A DNA stretch of 64,000 nucleotides from assembly GCA_958298945.1 (NCBI GenBank), contig CATQJD010000146.1, positions 1,240,001 to 1,304,000 of the forward strand, read 5' to 3'. A program made the translations under genes and the position numbers. The notes below the pieces were generated by a model. That model was not told the origin of the DNA and did no database searches. It worked only from the letters and a program-made list of their open reading frames with translations. Shown here piece by piece: positions 41,161 through 55,400 of the stretch. Every line of letters starts with the position of its first letter. Position 1 is the stretch's first letter. The stretch comes from Atherix ibis. Taxonomy: Eukaryota > Arthropoda > Insecta > Diptera > Athericidae.

Positions 41161-44100
41161 TATACTTAAGAGGAATATAAAGAAGTATATTTGAGAGGAA
41201 TATGAAATAGTATATTTAAGAGGTATATGAAGTAGTATATGTAAGAGGAATATGGAGTAGTATATTTAAGAGGAATATGCAGTAGTATATTTAAGAGGAA
41301 TATGAAGTAGTATATTTAAGAGGAATATGAAGTATTATATTTAAGAGGAATATGAAGTAGTATATTTAAGAGGAATATGAAGTAGTATATTTAAAAAATA
41401 TGAAGTAGTATACTTAAGAGGAATATGAAGTAGTATATTTAAGAGGAATATTAAGTATTATATTTAAGAGGAATATGAGGTAGTATATTAAAGAGGAATA
41501 TGAAGTAGTATATTTGCGAGAATTATAAAGTAGTATATTTAAGAGGAATATGCAGTAGTATATTTAAGAGGAATATGCAGTAGTATATTTAAGAGGAATA
41601 TACAGTGGTATATTTAAGAGGAATATGAAGTATTATATTTAAGAGGAATGTGAAGAAGTATATTTAAGAGGAATATGAAGTAGTATATTTAAGAGGAATA
41701 TTAAGTTTTATATTTAAGAGGAATATTAGGTATTACATTTAAGAGGAATATGAAGTAGTATATTTAAGAGAAATATGAAGTAGTATATTTAAGAGGAATA
41801 TTAAGTATAATATTTAAGAGTAATATTAAGTATAATATTTAAGAGGAATATGCAGTAGTATATTTAAGAGGAATATGAAGTAGTATATTTAAGAGGAATA
41901 TGAAGTAATATTTTTAAGAGAAATATGAAGTAGTATTTTTAAGAGGAATATGCAGTAGTATATTTAACAAGAATATTAAGTAGAATATGTAAGAGGAATA
42001 TGAAATAGTATATTTAAGAGGAATATGAAGTAGTATATGTAAGAGGAATATGGAGTAGTATATTTAAGAGGAATATGCAGTAGTATATTTAAGAGAAATA
42101 TGCAGTAGTATATTTAAGAGGAATATTAAGTATTATATTTAAGAGGAATATGAAGTAGTATACTTAAGAGGAATATGAAGTAGTATATTTAAGAGGAATA
42201 TGAAATAGTATATTTAAGAGGTATATGAAGTAGTATATGTAAGAGGAATATGGAGTAGTATATTTAAGAGGAATATGCAGTAGTATATTTAAGAGGAATA
42301 TGAAGTAGTATATTTAAGAGGAATATGAAGTATTATATTTAAGAGGAATATGAAGTAGTATATTTAAGAGGAATATGAAGTAGTATATTTAAAAAATATG
42401 AAGTAGTATACTTAAGAGGAATATGAAGTATTATACATAAAAGGAATATTAAGTATAATATTTAAGAGGAATATTAAGTATAGTATTTAAGAAGAATATG
42501 CATTAGTATATTTAAGAGGAATATGAAGTAGTATATTTAAGAGGAATATGAAGTAGTATATTTAAGAGAAATATGAAGTAGTATTTTTAAGAGGAATATG
42601 CAGTAGTATATTTAAGAAGAATATTAAGTAGAATATGTAAGAGGAATATGAAGTAGTATATTTAAGAGGAATATGAAGTAGTATATTTAAGAGGAATATT
42701 AAGTATTATATTTAAGAGGAATATGAGGTAGTATATTAAAGAGGAATATGAAGTAGTATATTTGCGAGAATTATAAAGTAGTATATTTAAGAGGAATATG
42801 CAGTAGTATATTTAAGAGGAATATGCAGTAGTATATTTAAGAGGAATATACAGTGGTATATTTAAGAGGAATATGAAGTATTATATTTAAGAGGAATGTG
42901 AAGAAATATATTTAAGAGGAATATGAAGTAGTATATTTAAGAGGAATATTTAGTTTTATATTTAAGAGGAATATTAGGTATTACATTTAAGAGGAATATG
43001 AAGTAGTATATTTAAGAGGAATATGAAGTAGTATATTTAAGAGGAATATTAAGTATAATATTTAAGAGTAATATTAAGTATAATATTTAAGAGGAATATG
43101 CAGTAGTATATTTAAGAGGAATATGAAGTAGTATATTTAAGAGGAATATGAAGTAATATTTTTAAGAGAAATATGAAGTAGTATTTTTAAGAGGAATATG
43201 CAGTAGTATATTTAACAAGAATATTAAGTAGAATATGTAAGAGGAATATGAAGTAGTATATTTAAGAGGAATATGAAGTAGTATATTTAAGAGGAATATT
43301 AAGTATTATATTTAAGAGGAATATGATGTAGTATATTAAAAAGGAATATGAAGTAATATATTTACGAGAATTATGAAGTAGTATATTTAAGAGGAATATG
43401 CAGTAGTATATTTAAGAGTAATATGCAGTAGTATATTTAAGAGGAATATACAGTGGTATATTTAAGAGGAATATGAAGTATTATATTTAAGAGGAATGTG
43501 AAGAAGTATATTTAAGAGGAATATGAAGTAGTATATTTAAGAGGAATATTAATTTTTATATTTAAGAGGAATATTAGGTATTACATTTAAGAGGAATATG
43601 AAGTAGTATCTTTAAGAGGAATATGAAGTAGTATATTTAAGAGGAATATTAAGTAGTATATTTATGAGGAATATGAAGTAGTATATATAAAAGAAATATG
43701 AAGTAGTATACTTAAGAGGAATATGAAGTAGTATATTTAAGAGGAATATGAAATAGTATATTTAAGAGGAATATGAAGTAGTATATGTAAGAGGAATATG
43801 GAGTAGTATATTTAAGAGGAATATGCAGTAGTATATTTAAGAGAAATATGAAGTAGTATATTTAAGAGGAATATTAAGTATTATATTTAAGAGCAATATG
43901 AAGTAGTATACTTAAGAGGAATATGAAGTAGTATATTTAAGAGGAATATGAAATAGTATATTTAAGAGGAATATGAAGTAGTATATGTAAGAGGAATATG
44001 GAGTAGTATATTTAAGAGGAATATGCAGTAGTATATTTAAGAGGAATATGAAGTAGTATATTTAAGAGGAATATGAAGTATTATATTTAAGAGGAATATG

Positions 44101-46900
44101 AAGTAGTATATTTAAGAGGAATATGAAGTAGTATATTTAAAAAATATGAAGTAGTATACTTAAGAGGAATATGAAGTATTATACATAAAAGGAATATTAA
44201 GTATAATATTTAAGAGAAATATTAAGTATATTATTTAAGAAGAATATGCATTAGTATATTTAAGAGGAATATGAAGTAGTATATTTAAGAGGAATATGAA
44301 GTAGTATATTTAAGAGAAATATGAAGTAGTATTTTTAAGAGGAATATGCAGTAGTATATTTAAGAAGAATATTAAGTAGAATATGTAAGAGGAATATGAA
44401 GTAGTATATTTAAGAGGAATATGAAGTAGTATATTTAAGAGGAATATTAAGTATTATATTTAAGAGGAATATGAGGTAGTATATTAAAGAGGAATATGAA
44501 GTAGTATATTTGCGAGAATTATAAAGTAGTATATTTAAGAGGAATATGCAGTAGTATATTTAGGAGGAATATGCAGTAGTATATTTAAGAGGAATATACA
44601 GTGGTATATTTAAGAGGAATATGAAGTAGTATACATAAGAGGAGTATTAGGTACAATATTTAAGAGAATATTAAGTATAGTATTTAAGAAGAATATGCAT
44701 TAGTATATTTAAGAGGAATATGAAGTAGTATATTTAAGAGGAATATGAAGTAGTATTTTTAAGAGAATTATGAAGTAGTATTTTTAAGAGGAATATGCAG
44801 TAGTATATTTAACAAGAATATTAAGTAGAATATGTAAGAGGAATATGAAGTAGTATATTTAAGAGGAATATGAAGTAGTATATTTAAGAGGAATATGAAG
44901 TAGTATATTTACGAGAATTATGAAGTAGTATATTTAAGAGGAATATGCAGTAGTATATTTAAGAGGGATATGAAGTAGTATATTTAAGAGGAATATGAAG
45001 TATTATATTTAAGAGGAATATGAAGTAGTATATTTAAGAGGAATATGAAGTAGTATATTTAAAAAATATGAAGTAGTATACTTAAGAGGAATATGAAGTA
45101 TTATACATAAAAGGAATATTAAGTATAATATTTAAGAGAAATATTAAGTATAGTATTTAAGAAGAATATGCATTAGTATATTTAAGAGGAATATGAAGTA
45201 GTATATTTAAGAGGAATATGAAGTAGTATATTTAAGAGAAATATGAAGTAGTATTTTTAAGAGGAATATGCAGTAGTATATTTAAGAAGAATATTAAGTA
45301 GAATATGTAAGAGGAATATGAAGTAGTATATTTAAGAGGAATATGAAGTAGTATATTTAAGAGGAATATTAAGTATTATATTTAAGAGGAATATGAGGTA
45401 GTATATTAAAGAGGAATATGAAGTAGTATATTTGCGAGAATTATAAAGTAGTATATTTAAGAGGAATATGCAGTAGTATATTTAAGAGGAATATGCAGTA
45501 GTATATTTAAGAGGAATATACAGTGGTATATTTAAGAGGAATATGAAGTATTATATTTAAGAGGAATGTGAAGAAGTATATTTAAGAGGAATATGAAGTA
45601 GTATATTTAAGAGGAATATTAAGTTTTATATTTAAGAGGAATATTAGGTATTACATTTAAGAGGAATATGAAGTAGTATATTTAAGAGGAATATGAAGTA
45701 GTATATTTAAGAGGAATATTAAGTATAATATTTAAGAGTAATATTAAGTATAATATTTAAGAGGAATATGCAGTAGTATGTTTAAGAGGAATATGAAGTA
45801 GTATATTTAAGAGAAATATGAAGTATTATATTTGAGAGGAATATGAAGTAGTCTATTTAAGAGGAATATGAAGTAGTATATTTAAGAGGAATATGAAGTA
45901 GTATATTTAAGAGGAATATGAAGTAGTATATTTAAGAGGAATATGCAGTAGAATATTTAAGAGGAATATGAAGTAGTATATTTAAGAGGAATATGCAGTA
46001 GTATATTTAAGAGGAATATGAAGTAGTATATTAAAGAGGAATATGAAATATTATATTTAAGAGGAATATGAAGTAGTATATTTAAGAGGAATATTAAGTA
46101 TAATATTTAAGACGAATATTAAGTATAATATTTAAGAGGAATATGCAGTAGTATATTTAAGGGGAATATGATGTAGTATATTTAAGAGGAATATGAAGTA
46201 TTATATTTAAGAGGAATATGAAGTAGTATATTTAAGAGGAATATGAAGTAGTATATTTAAAAAATATGAAGTAGTATATTTAAGAGGAATATGAAGTAGT
46301 ATACATAAGAGGAGTATTAGGTACAATATTTAAGAGAATATTAAGTATAGTATTTAAAAAGAATATGCATTAGTATATTTAAGAGGAATATGAAGTAGTA
46401 TATTTAAGAGGAATATGAAGTAGTATTTTTAAGAGAAATATGAAGTAGTATTTTTAAGAGGAATATGCAGTAGTATATTTAACAAGAATATTAAGTAGAA
46501 TATGTAAGAGGAATATGAAGTAGTATATTTAAGAGGAATATGAAGTAGTATATTTAAGAGGAATATGAAGTAGTATATTTACGAGAATTATGAAGTAGTA
46601 TATTTAAGAGGAATATGCAGTAGTATATTTAAGAGTAATATGCAGTAGTATATTTAAGAGGAATATGAAGTATTATATTTAAGAGGAATGTGAAGAAGTA
46701 TATTTCAGAGGAATATGAAGTAGTATATTTAAGAGGAATATTAAGTTTTATATTTAAGAGGAATATTAGGTATTTCATTTAAGAGGAATATGAAGTAGTA
46801 TCTTTAAGAGGAATATGAAGTAGTATATTTAAGAGGAATATGAAGTAGTATATTTATGAGGAATATGAAGATATATATATATGAAATATGAAGTAGTATA
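41160..46900 (+). repeat. Satellite block F: recurring higher-order module
   Basis: The same marker set as segment E (TTTAAAAAATATG, TACATAAAAGG, GCATTAG, TTTGCGAGAATTATAAAG, ACAGTGG, GTGAAGAAG, ATTAAGTTTTAT, ATTAGGTATTACATTT) recurs in a fixed order several times. TACATAAAAGG occurs at 42434, 44182 and 45104. GCATTAG follows 66 bp after each, at 42500, 44248 and 45170. The offset from the first to the third copy is 2,670 bp and also holds for GTGAAGAAG (42899 and 45569). The copies differ by whole-monomer gains and losses, so no exact single period exists. A one-base-short monomer (GAGAATATT) marks 44665 and 46335. Confidence 0.75.
46871..46882. repeat. (AT)6 microsatellite inside a monomer
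   Basis: The monomer following GAATATGAAG at 46861..46870 has been replaced by six AT dinucleotides before the array resumes with GAAATATGAAG. It corresponds to TATATATAAAAGAAATATG in sister modules, so it looks like local dinucleotide slippage. Confidence 0.8.
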
Positions 46901-49480
46901 CTTAAGAGGAATATGAAGTAGTATATTTAAGAGGAATATGAAATAGTATATTTAAGAGGAATATGAAGTAGTATATGTAAGAGGAATATGGAGTAGTATA
47001 TTTAAGAGGAATATGCAGTAGTATATTTAAGAGGAATATGAAGTAGTATATTTAAGAGGAATATTAAGTATTATATTTAAGAGGAATATGAAGTAGTATA
47101 TTTAAGAGGAATACAAAGTGGTATATTTAAGAGGAATATGAAGTAGTATATTTAAGAGGAATATGCAGTAGTATATTTAAGAGGAATATTAAGTATTATA
47201 TTTAAGAGGAATATGAAGTAGTATATTTAAGATGAATATGAAGTAGTATATTTAAGAGAAATATGAAGTAGTATATTTAAGAGAAATATGAAGTAGTAAA
47301 TTTAAGAGGAATATGAAATAGTATATTTAAGAGGAATATGAAGTAGTATATTTAAGAGGAATATGAAATAGTATATTTAAAAGAAATATATATTTAGGAG
47401 GAATATGAAGTAGTATATTTTAGAGGAATATGAAGTAGTATATTTAAGAGGAATATGAAGTAGTATATTTAAGAGGAATATGAAGTAGTATATTTAAGAG
47501 GAATATGCAATAGTATATTTAAGAGGAATATTAAGTAGTATTTTTAAGAGGAATATGAAGTATTATATTTAAGATGAATATGAAATAGTGTATTTAAGAG
47601 GAATATGCAGTAGTATATTTAAGAGAAATATGAAGCAGTATATTTAAGAGGAATATTAAGTATTATATTTAAGAGGAATATGAAGTGGTATATTAAAGAG
47701 GAATATGAAGTACTATATTTAAGAGGAATATGAAGTAGTATATTTAAGAGGAATATGCAGTTGTATATTTAAGAGGAATATGAAGTAGTATATTTAAGAG
47801 GAATATGAAGTAGTATATTTAAGAGGAATATGAAGTAGTATATTTAAGAGTAATATGAAGTAGTATATTTAAGAGGAATATTAAGTATTACATTTAAGAG
47901 GAATATTAAGTATTATATTTAAGAGGAATATGAAGTAGTATATTTAAGACGAATATGAAGTAGTATATTTAAGAGAAATATGAAGTAGTATATTTAAGAG
48001 GAATATGAAGTAGTATATTTAAGAGGAATATGAAGTAGTAAATTTTAGAGAAATATACAGTAGCTTATTTAAGAGGCATATTAAGTACTATATTTAAGAG
48101 GAATAGTAAGTATTATATTTAAGAGGAATATGAAGTAGTATATTTAAGAGGAATATGAAATAGTATATTTAAGAGGAATATGAAGTAGTATATATAAGAG
48201 GAATATGAAGTAGTATATTTAAGAGGAATATGAAGTAGTATATTTAAGAGGAATATGAAGTAGTATATTTAAGAGGAATAGTAAGTATTATATTTAAGAG
48301 GAATATGAAGTATTATATTTAAGAGGAATATGAAGTATTATATTTAAGGGGAATATGCAGCAGTATATTTAAGAGGCATATTAAGTATAATATTTAAGAG
48401 AAATAGTAAGTGTTATTTTTAAGAGGAATATGAAGTAGTATATTTAAAAGGAATATGAAATAGTATATTTAAGAGGAATATGAAGTTGTATATTTAAGAG
48501 GAATATGAAGTAGTATATTTAAGAGGAATATGAAGTATTATATTTAAGAGGAATATGAAGTATTATATTTAAGAGGAATATGAAGTATTATATTTAAGAG
48601 GAATATACAGTAGTATATTTAAGAGGCATTTTAATTATTATATTTAAGAGAAATAGTAAGTGTTATATTTAAGAGGAATATGAAGTAGTATATTTAAAAG
48701 GAATATGAAATAGTATATTTTAGAGGAATATGAAGTAGTATATTTAAGAGGAATATGAAGTAGTATATTTAAGAAGAATATGAAGTAGAATATTTAAGAG
48801 GAATATGAAATAGTATATTTAAGAGAAATATGAAGGAGTATATTTAAGAGGAGAATTACGTATTATATTTAAGAGGAATATAAGGTTGTATACTTAAGAG
48901 GAATATGAAGTAGTATATTTAAGAGGAGTATGAAGTAGTATATTTAAGAGGAATATGCAGTAGTATATTTAAGAGGAATATGAAGTATTATATTTAAGAG
49001 AAGTATGAAGTAGTATATTTAAGAGGAATATGAAGTAGTATATTTAGGAGGAATATGAAGTAGTAAATTTAAGAGGAATATGAAGTATTATATTTAAGAG
49101 GAATATGAAGTAGTAAATTTAAGAGGAATATGCAGTAGTATATTTAAGAGGCATATTAAGTATTATATTTAAGAGAAATAGTAAGTATTATATTTAAGAG
49201 AAATATGAAGTTGTATATTTAAAAGGAAAATGAAATAGTATATTTAAGAGGCATATAAAGTAGTATATTTAAGAGGAATATGAAGTAGTATATTAAAGAG
49301 GATTATGAAGTAGAATATTTACGAGGAATATGAAGTAGTGTATTTAAAAGAAATATGAAGTAGTATATTTGAGAGGAATATGCAGTAGTATATTTAAGAG
49401 AAATATTAAGTATTATATTTAAGAGGAATAGTAAGTATTATATTTAAGAGGAATAGACAGTGGTATATTTAAGAGGAATA
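46900..49480 (+). repeat. Satellite block G: AATAGTAAG variants
   Basis: A more diverged stretch marked by GAATAGTAAGTATTATATTT and AAATAGTAAGTGTTAT monomers near 48100, 48280, 48400, 48650, 49170 and 49425. These are often paired with a GGCATATTAAG monomer just upstream (48070, 48370, 49150). It also contains a shortened AAAAGAAATATATATTT monomer near 47382, a marker later shared with 56190, 60085, 61807, 62297 and 63035. No gene or inserted element is visible. Confidence 0.72.
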
Positions 49481-52400
49481 TGAAGTAGTACATTTAAGAG
49501 GACTATGAAGTATTATATTTAAGAGGAATATGAAGTAGTATATTTAAGAGGAATATTAAGTATAATATTTAAGAGGAATATTAAGTATAATATTTACAGG
49601 AATATGCAGTAGTATATTTAAGAGGAATATGAAGTTGTATATTTAAGAGGAATATGAATTATTATATTTAAGAGGAATATGAAGTGGTATATTTAAAAAG
49701 AATATGAAGTAGTATATTTAAGAGGAATATGAAGTAGTATATTTAAGAGGAATATTAAGTATAATATTTAAGAGTAATATTAAGTATAATATTTAAGAGT
49801 AATATTAAGAATAATATTTAAGAGGAATATGCAGTAGTATATTTAAGAGGAATATGAAGTAGTATATTTAAGAGAAATATGAAGTATTATATTTGAGAGG
49901 AATATGAAGTAGTATATTTAAGAGGAATATGAAGTAGTATATTTAAGAGGAATATGAAGTAGTATATTTAAGAGGAATATGAAGTAGTATATTTAAGAGG
50001 AATATTTAGTATAATATTTAAGAAGAATATTAAGTATAATATTTAAAAGGAATATGCGGTGGTATATTTAAGAGGAATATGATGTAGTATATTTAAGAGG
50101 AATATGAAGTATTATATTTAAGAGGAATATGAAGTAGTATATTTAAGAGGAATATTAAGTATAATATTTAAGAGGAATATTAAGTATAATATTTACAGGA
50201 ATATGCAGAACTATATTTAAGAGGAATATGAAGTAGTATATTTAAGAGGAATATGAATTATTATATTTAAGAGGAATATGAAGTAGTATATTTAAGAGGA
50301 ATATGAAGTAGTATATTTAAGAAGAATATGAAGTAGTATATTTAAGAGGAATATGAAGTAGTATATTTAAGAGGAATATTAAGTATAATATTTAAGAGTA
50401 ATATTAAGTATAATATTTAAGAGGAATATGCAGTAGTATATTTAAGAGGAATATGAAGTAGTATATTTAAGAGAAATATGAAATATTATATTTGAGAGGA
50501 TTATGAAGTAGTATATTTAAGAGGAATATGAAGTAGTATATTTAAGAGGATAATGAAGTAGTATATTTAAGAGGAATATGAAGTAGTATATTTAAGAGGA
50601 ATATGCAGTAGTATATTTAATAGGAATATGAAGTAGTATATTTAAGAGGAATATGCAGTAGTATATTTAAGAGGAATATGAAGTAGTATATTTAAGAGGA
50701 ATATGAAGTATTATATTTAAGAGGAATATGAAGTAGTATATTTAAGAGGAATATTAAGTATAATATTTAAGACGAATATTAAGTATAATATTTAAGAGGA
50801 ATATGCAGTAGTATATTTAAGAGGAATATGAAGTAGTATATTTAAGAGGAATATGAAGTATTATATTTAAGAGGAATATGAAGTAGTATATTTAAGAGGA
50901 ATATGAAGTAGTATATTTAAAAAATATGAAGTAGTATATTTAAGAGGAATATGAAGTAGTATACATAAGAGGAATATTAAGTATAATATTTAAGAGGAAT
51001 ATTAAGTATAGTATTTAAGAAGAATATGCATTAGTATATTTAAGAGGAATATGAAGTAGTATTTTTAAGAGGAAGATGAAGTAGTATATTTAAGAGAAAT
51101 ATTATGTATTATATTTAAGAGGAATATGAAGTAGTATATTAAAGAGGAATATGAAGTAGTATTTTTACGAGAAGTATGAAGTAGCATATTTAAGAGGAAT
51201 ATGCAGTAGTATATTTAAGAGGAATATGCAGTAGTATATTTAAGAGGAATATACAGTGGTATATTTAAGAAGAATATGAAGTATTATATTTAAGAGGAAT
51301 GTGAAGAAGTATATTTAAGAGGAATATGAAGTAGTATATTTAAGAGGAATATTAAGTTTTATATTTAAGAGGAATATTAGGTATTACATTTAAGAGGAAT
51401 ATGAAGTAGTATATTTATGAGGAATATGAAGAAGTATATATAAAAGAAATATGAAGTAGTATACTTAAGAGGAATATGAAGTAGTATATTTAAGAGGAAT
51501 ATGAAATAGTATATTTAAGAGGAATATGAAGTAGTATATGTAAGAGGAATATGAAGTAGTATATTTAAGAGGAATATGCAGTAGTATATTAAAGATGAAT
51601 ATGAAGTAGTATATTTAAGAGGAATATTAAGTATTATATTTAAGAGGAATATGAAGTAGTATATTTAAGAGGAATATGAAGTAGTATATTTAAGAGGAAT
51701 ATGAAGTAGTATATTTAAGAGGAATATGCAGTAGTATATTTAATTGGAATATGCAGTAGTATATTTAAGTGGAATATAAAGTATTATATTTAAGAGGAAT
51801 ATGAAGTTGTATATTTAAGAGTAATATGAAGTAGTATATTTAAGAGAAATATGAAGTAGTATATTTAAGAGGAATATGAAGTAGTAAATTTAAGAGGAAT
51901 ATGAAATAGTATATTTAAGAGGAATATGAAGTAGTATATTTAAGAGGAATATGAAGTAGTATATTAAGGAGGAATATGAAGTAGTATATTTAAGAGGAAT
52001 ATGAAGTAGTATATTTAAGAGGAATAAGAAGTAGTATATTTAAGGGGAATATACATTAGTATATTTAAGAGGAATATTAAGTAGTATTTTTAAGAGGAAT
52101 ATGAAGTATAATATTTAAGAGGAATATGAAATAGTATATTTAAGAGGAATATGAAGTTGTATATTTAAGAGGAATATGAAGTGGTATATTTAAGAGGAAT
52201 ATGAAGTAGTATATTTAAGAGGAATATTAAGTATAATATTTAAGACGAATATTAAGTATAATATTTAAGAGGAATATGCAGTAGTATATTGAAGAGGAAT
52301 ATGAAGTAGTATATTTAAGAGGAATATGAAGTATTATATTTAAGAGGAATATGAAGTAGTATATTTAAGGGGAATATGAAGAAGTATATTTAAAAAAAAT

Positions 52401-55400
52401 GAAGTATTATATTTAAGAGGAATATGAAATAGTATACATAAGAGGAATATTAAGTATAATATTTAAGAGGAATATTAAGTATAGTATTTAAGAAGAATAT
52501 GCATTAGTATATTTAAGAGGTATATGAAGTAGTATATTTAAGAGGAATATGAAGTAGTATATTTAAGAGAAATTTGAAGTAGTATTTTTTAGAGGAATAT
52601 GCAGTAGTATATTTAAGAAGAATATTAAGTAATATATGTAAGAGGAATATGAAGTAGTATATTTAAGAGGAATATGAAGTAGTATATTTAAGAGGAATAT
52701 TAAGTATTATAATTAAGAGGAATATGAAGTAGTATATTAAAGAGTAATATGAAGTAGTATATTTACGAGAAGTATGAAGTAGTATATTTAAGAGGAATAT
52801 GCAGTAGTATATTTAAGAGAAATATGCAGTAGTATATTTAAGAGGAATATACAGTGGTATATTTAAGAGGAATATGAAGTATTATATTTAAGAGGAATGT
52901 GAAGAAGTATATTTAAGAGGAGTATGAAGTAGTATATTTAAGAGGAATATTAAGTTTTATATTTAAGAGGAATATTAGGTATTACATTTAAGAGGAATAT
53001 GAAGTAGTATATTTAAGAGGAATATGAAGTAGTATATTTAAGAGGAATATGAAGTAGTGTATTTAAGAGGAATATGAAGTAGTATATTTAAGAGGAATAT
53101 GAAGCAGTATATTTAAGAAGAATATGAAGTAGTATATTTAAGAGGAATATGAAGTAGTATATTTAAGAGGAATATTAAGTATAATATTTAAGAGTAATAT
53201 AAAGTATAATATTTAAGAGGAATATGCAGTAGTATATTTAAGAGGAATATGAAGTAGTATATTTAAGAGGAATATGAAGTAGTATATTTAAGAGAAATAT
53301 GAAGTAGTATATTTAAGAGGAATATGAAGTAGTATATTTAAGAGGAATATGCAGTAGTATATTTAAGAGGAATATGAAGTAGTATATTTAAGAGGAATAT
53401 GCAGTAGTATATTTAAGAGGAATATGAAGTATAATATTTAAGACGAATATTAAGTATAATATTTAAGAGGAATATGCAGTAGTATATTTAAGAGGAATAT
53501 GAAGTAGTATATTTAACAGGAATATGAAGTATTATATTTAAGAGGAATATGAAGTAGTATATTTAAAAAATATGAAGTAGTACATTTAAGAGGAATATTA
53601 AGTATAGTATTTAAGAAGAATATGCATTAGTATATTTAAGAGGAATATGAAGTAGTATATTTAAGAGGAATATGAAGTAGTATATTTAAGAGAAATATGA
53701 AGTAGTATTTTTAAGAGGAATATGCAGTAGTATATTTAAGAAGAATATTAAGTAGAATATGTAAGAGGAATATGAAGTAGTATATTTAAGAGGAATATGA
53801 GGTAGTATGTTTAAGAGGAATATTAAGTATTATATTTAAGAGGAATATGAAGTAGTATATTAAAGATGAATATGAAGTAGTATATTTACAAGAATTATGA
53901 AGTAGTATATTTAAGAGGAATATGCAGTAGTATATTTAAGAGGAATATGCAGTAGTATATTTAAGAGGAATATACAGTGGTATATTTAAGAGGAATATGA
54001 AGTATTATATTTAAGAGGAATGTGAAGAAGTATTTTTAAGAGGAATATGGAGTAGTATATTTAAGAGGAATATTAAGTTTTATATTTAAGAGGAATATTA
54101 GGTATTACATTTAAGAGGAATATGAAGTAGTATATTTAAGAGGAATATGAAGTAGTATATTTAAGAGGAATATGAAGTAGTATATTAATGAGGAATATGA
54201 AGTAGTATATATAAAAGAAATATGAAGTAGTATACTTAAGAGGAATATTAAGTATAGTATTTAAGAAGAATATGCATTAGTATATTTAAGAGGAATATGA
54301 AGTAGTATATTTAAGAGGAATATGAAGTAGTATATTTAAGAGAAATATGAAGTAGTATTTTTAAGAGGAATATGCAGTAGTATATTTAAGAAGAATATTA
54401 AGTAGAATATGTAAGAGGAATATGAAGTAGTATATTTAAGAGGAATATGAGGTAGTATGTTTAAGAGGAATATTAAGTATTATATTTAAGAGGAATATGA
54501 AGTAGTATATTAAAGAGGAATATGAAGTAGTATATTTACGAGAATTATGAAGTAGTATATTTAAGAGGAATATGCAGTAGTATATTTAAGAGGAATATGC
54601 AGTAGTATATTTAAGAGGAATATACAGTGGTATATTTAAGAGGAATATGAAGTATTATATTTAAGAGGAATGTGAAGAAGTATTTTTAAGAGGAATATGA
54701 AGTAGTATATTTAAGAGGAATATTAAGTTTTATATTTAAGAGGAATATTAGGTATTACATTTAAGAGGAATATGAAGTAGTATATTTAAGAGGAATATGA
54801 AGTAGTATATTTAAGAGGAATATGAAGTAGTATATTAATGAGGAATATGAAGTAGTATATATAAAAGAAATATGAAGTAGTATACTTAAGAGGAATATGA
54901 AGTAGTATATTTAAGAGGAATATGAAATACTATATTTAAGAGGAATATGAAGTAGTATATGTAAGAGGAATATGAAGTAGTATATTTAAGAGGAATATGC
55001 AGTAGTATATTAAAGAGGAATATGAAGTAGTATATTTAAGAGGAATATTAAGTATTATATTTAAGAGGAATATGAAGTAGTATATTTAAGAGGAATATAA
55101 AGTAGTAGATTTAAGAGGAATATGAAGTAGTATATTTAAGAGGAATATGCAGTAGTATATTTACGAGGAATATGAAGTTGTATATTTAAGAGGTATATGA
55201 AGTGGTATATTCAAAAGGAATATGAAGTAGTATATTTAAGAGGAATATGCAGTAGTATATTTAAGAGGAATATTAAGTATTATATTTAAGAGGAATATGA
55301 AGTCGTATATTTAAGAGGAATATGAAGTAGTATATTTAAGAGAAATATGAAGTAGTATATTTAAGAGGAATATGAAGTAGTAAATTTAAGAGAAATATGA

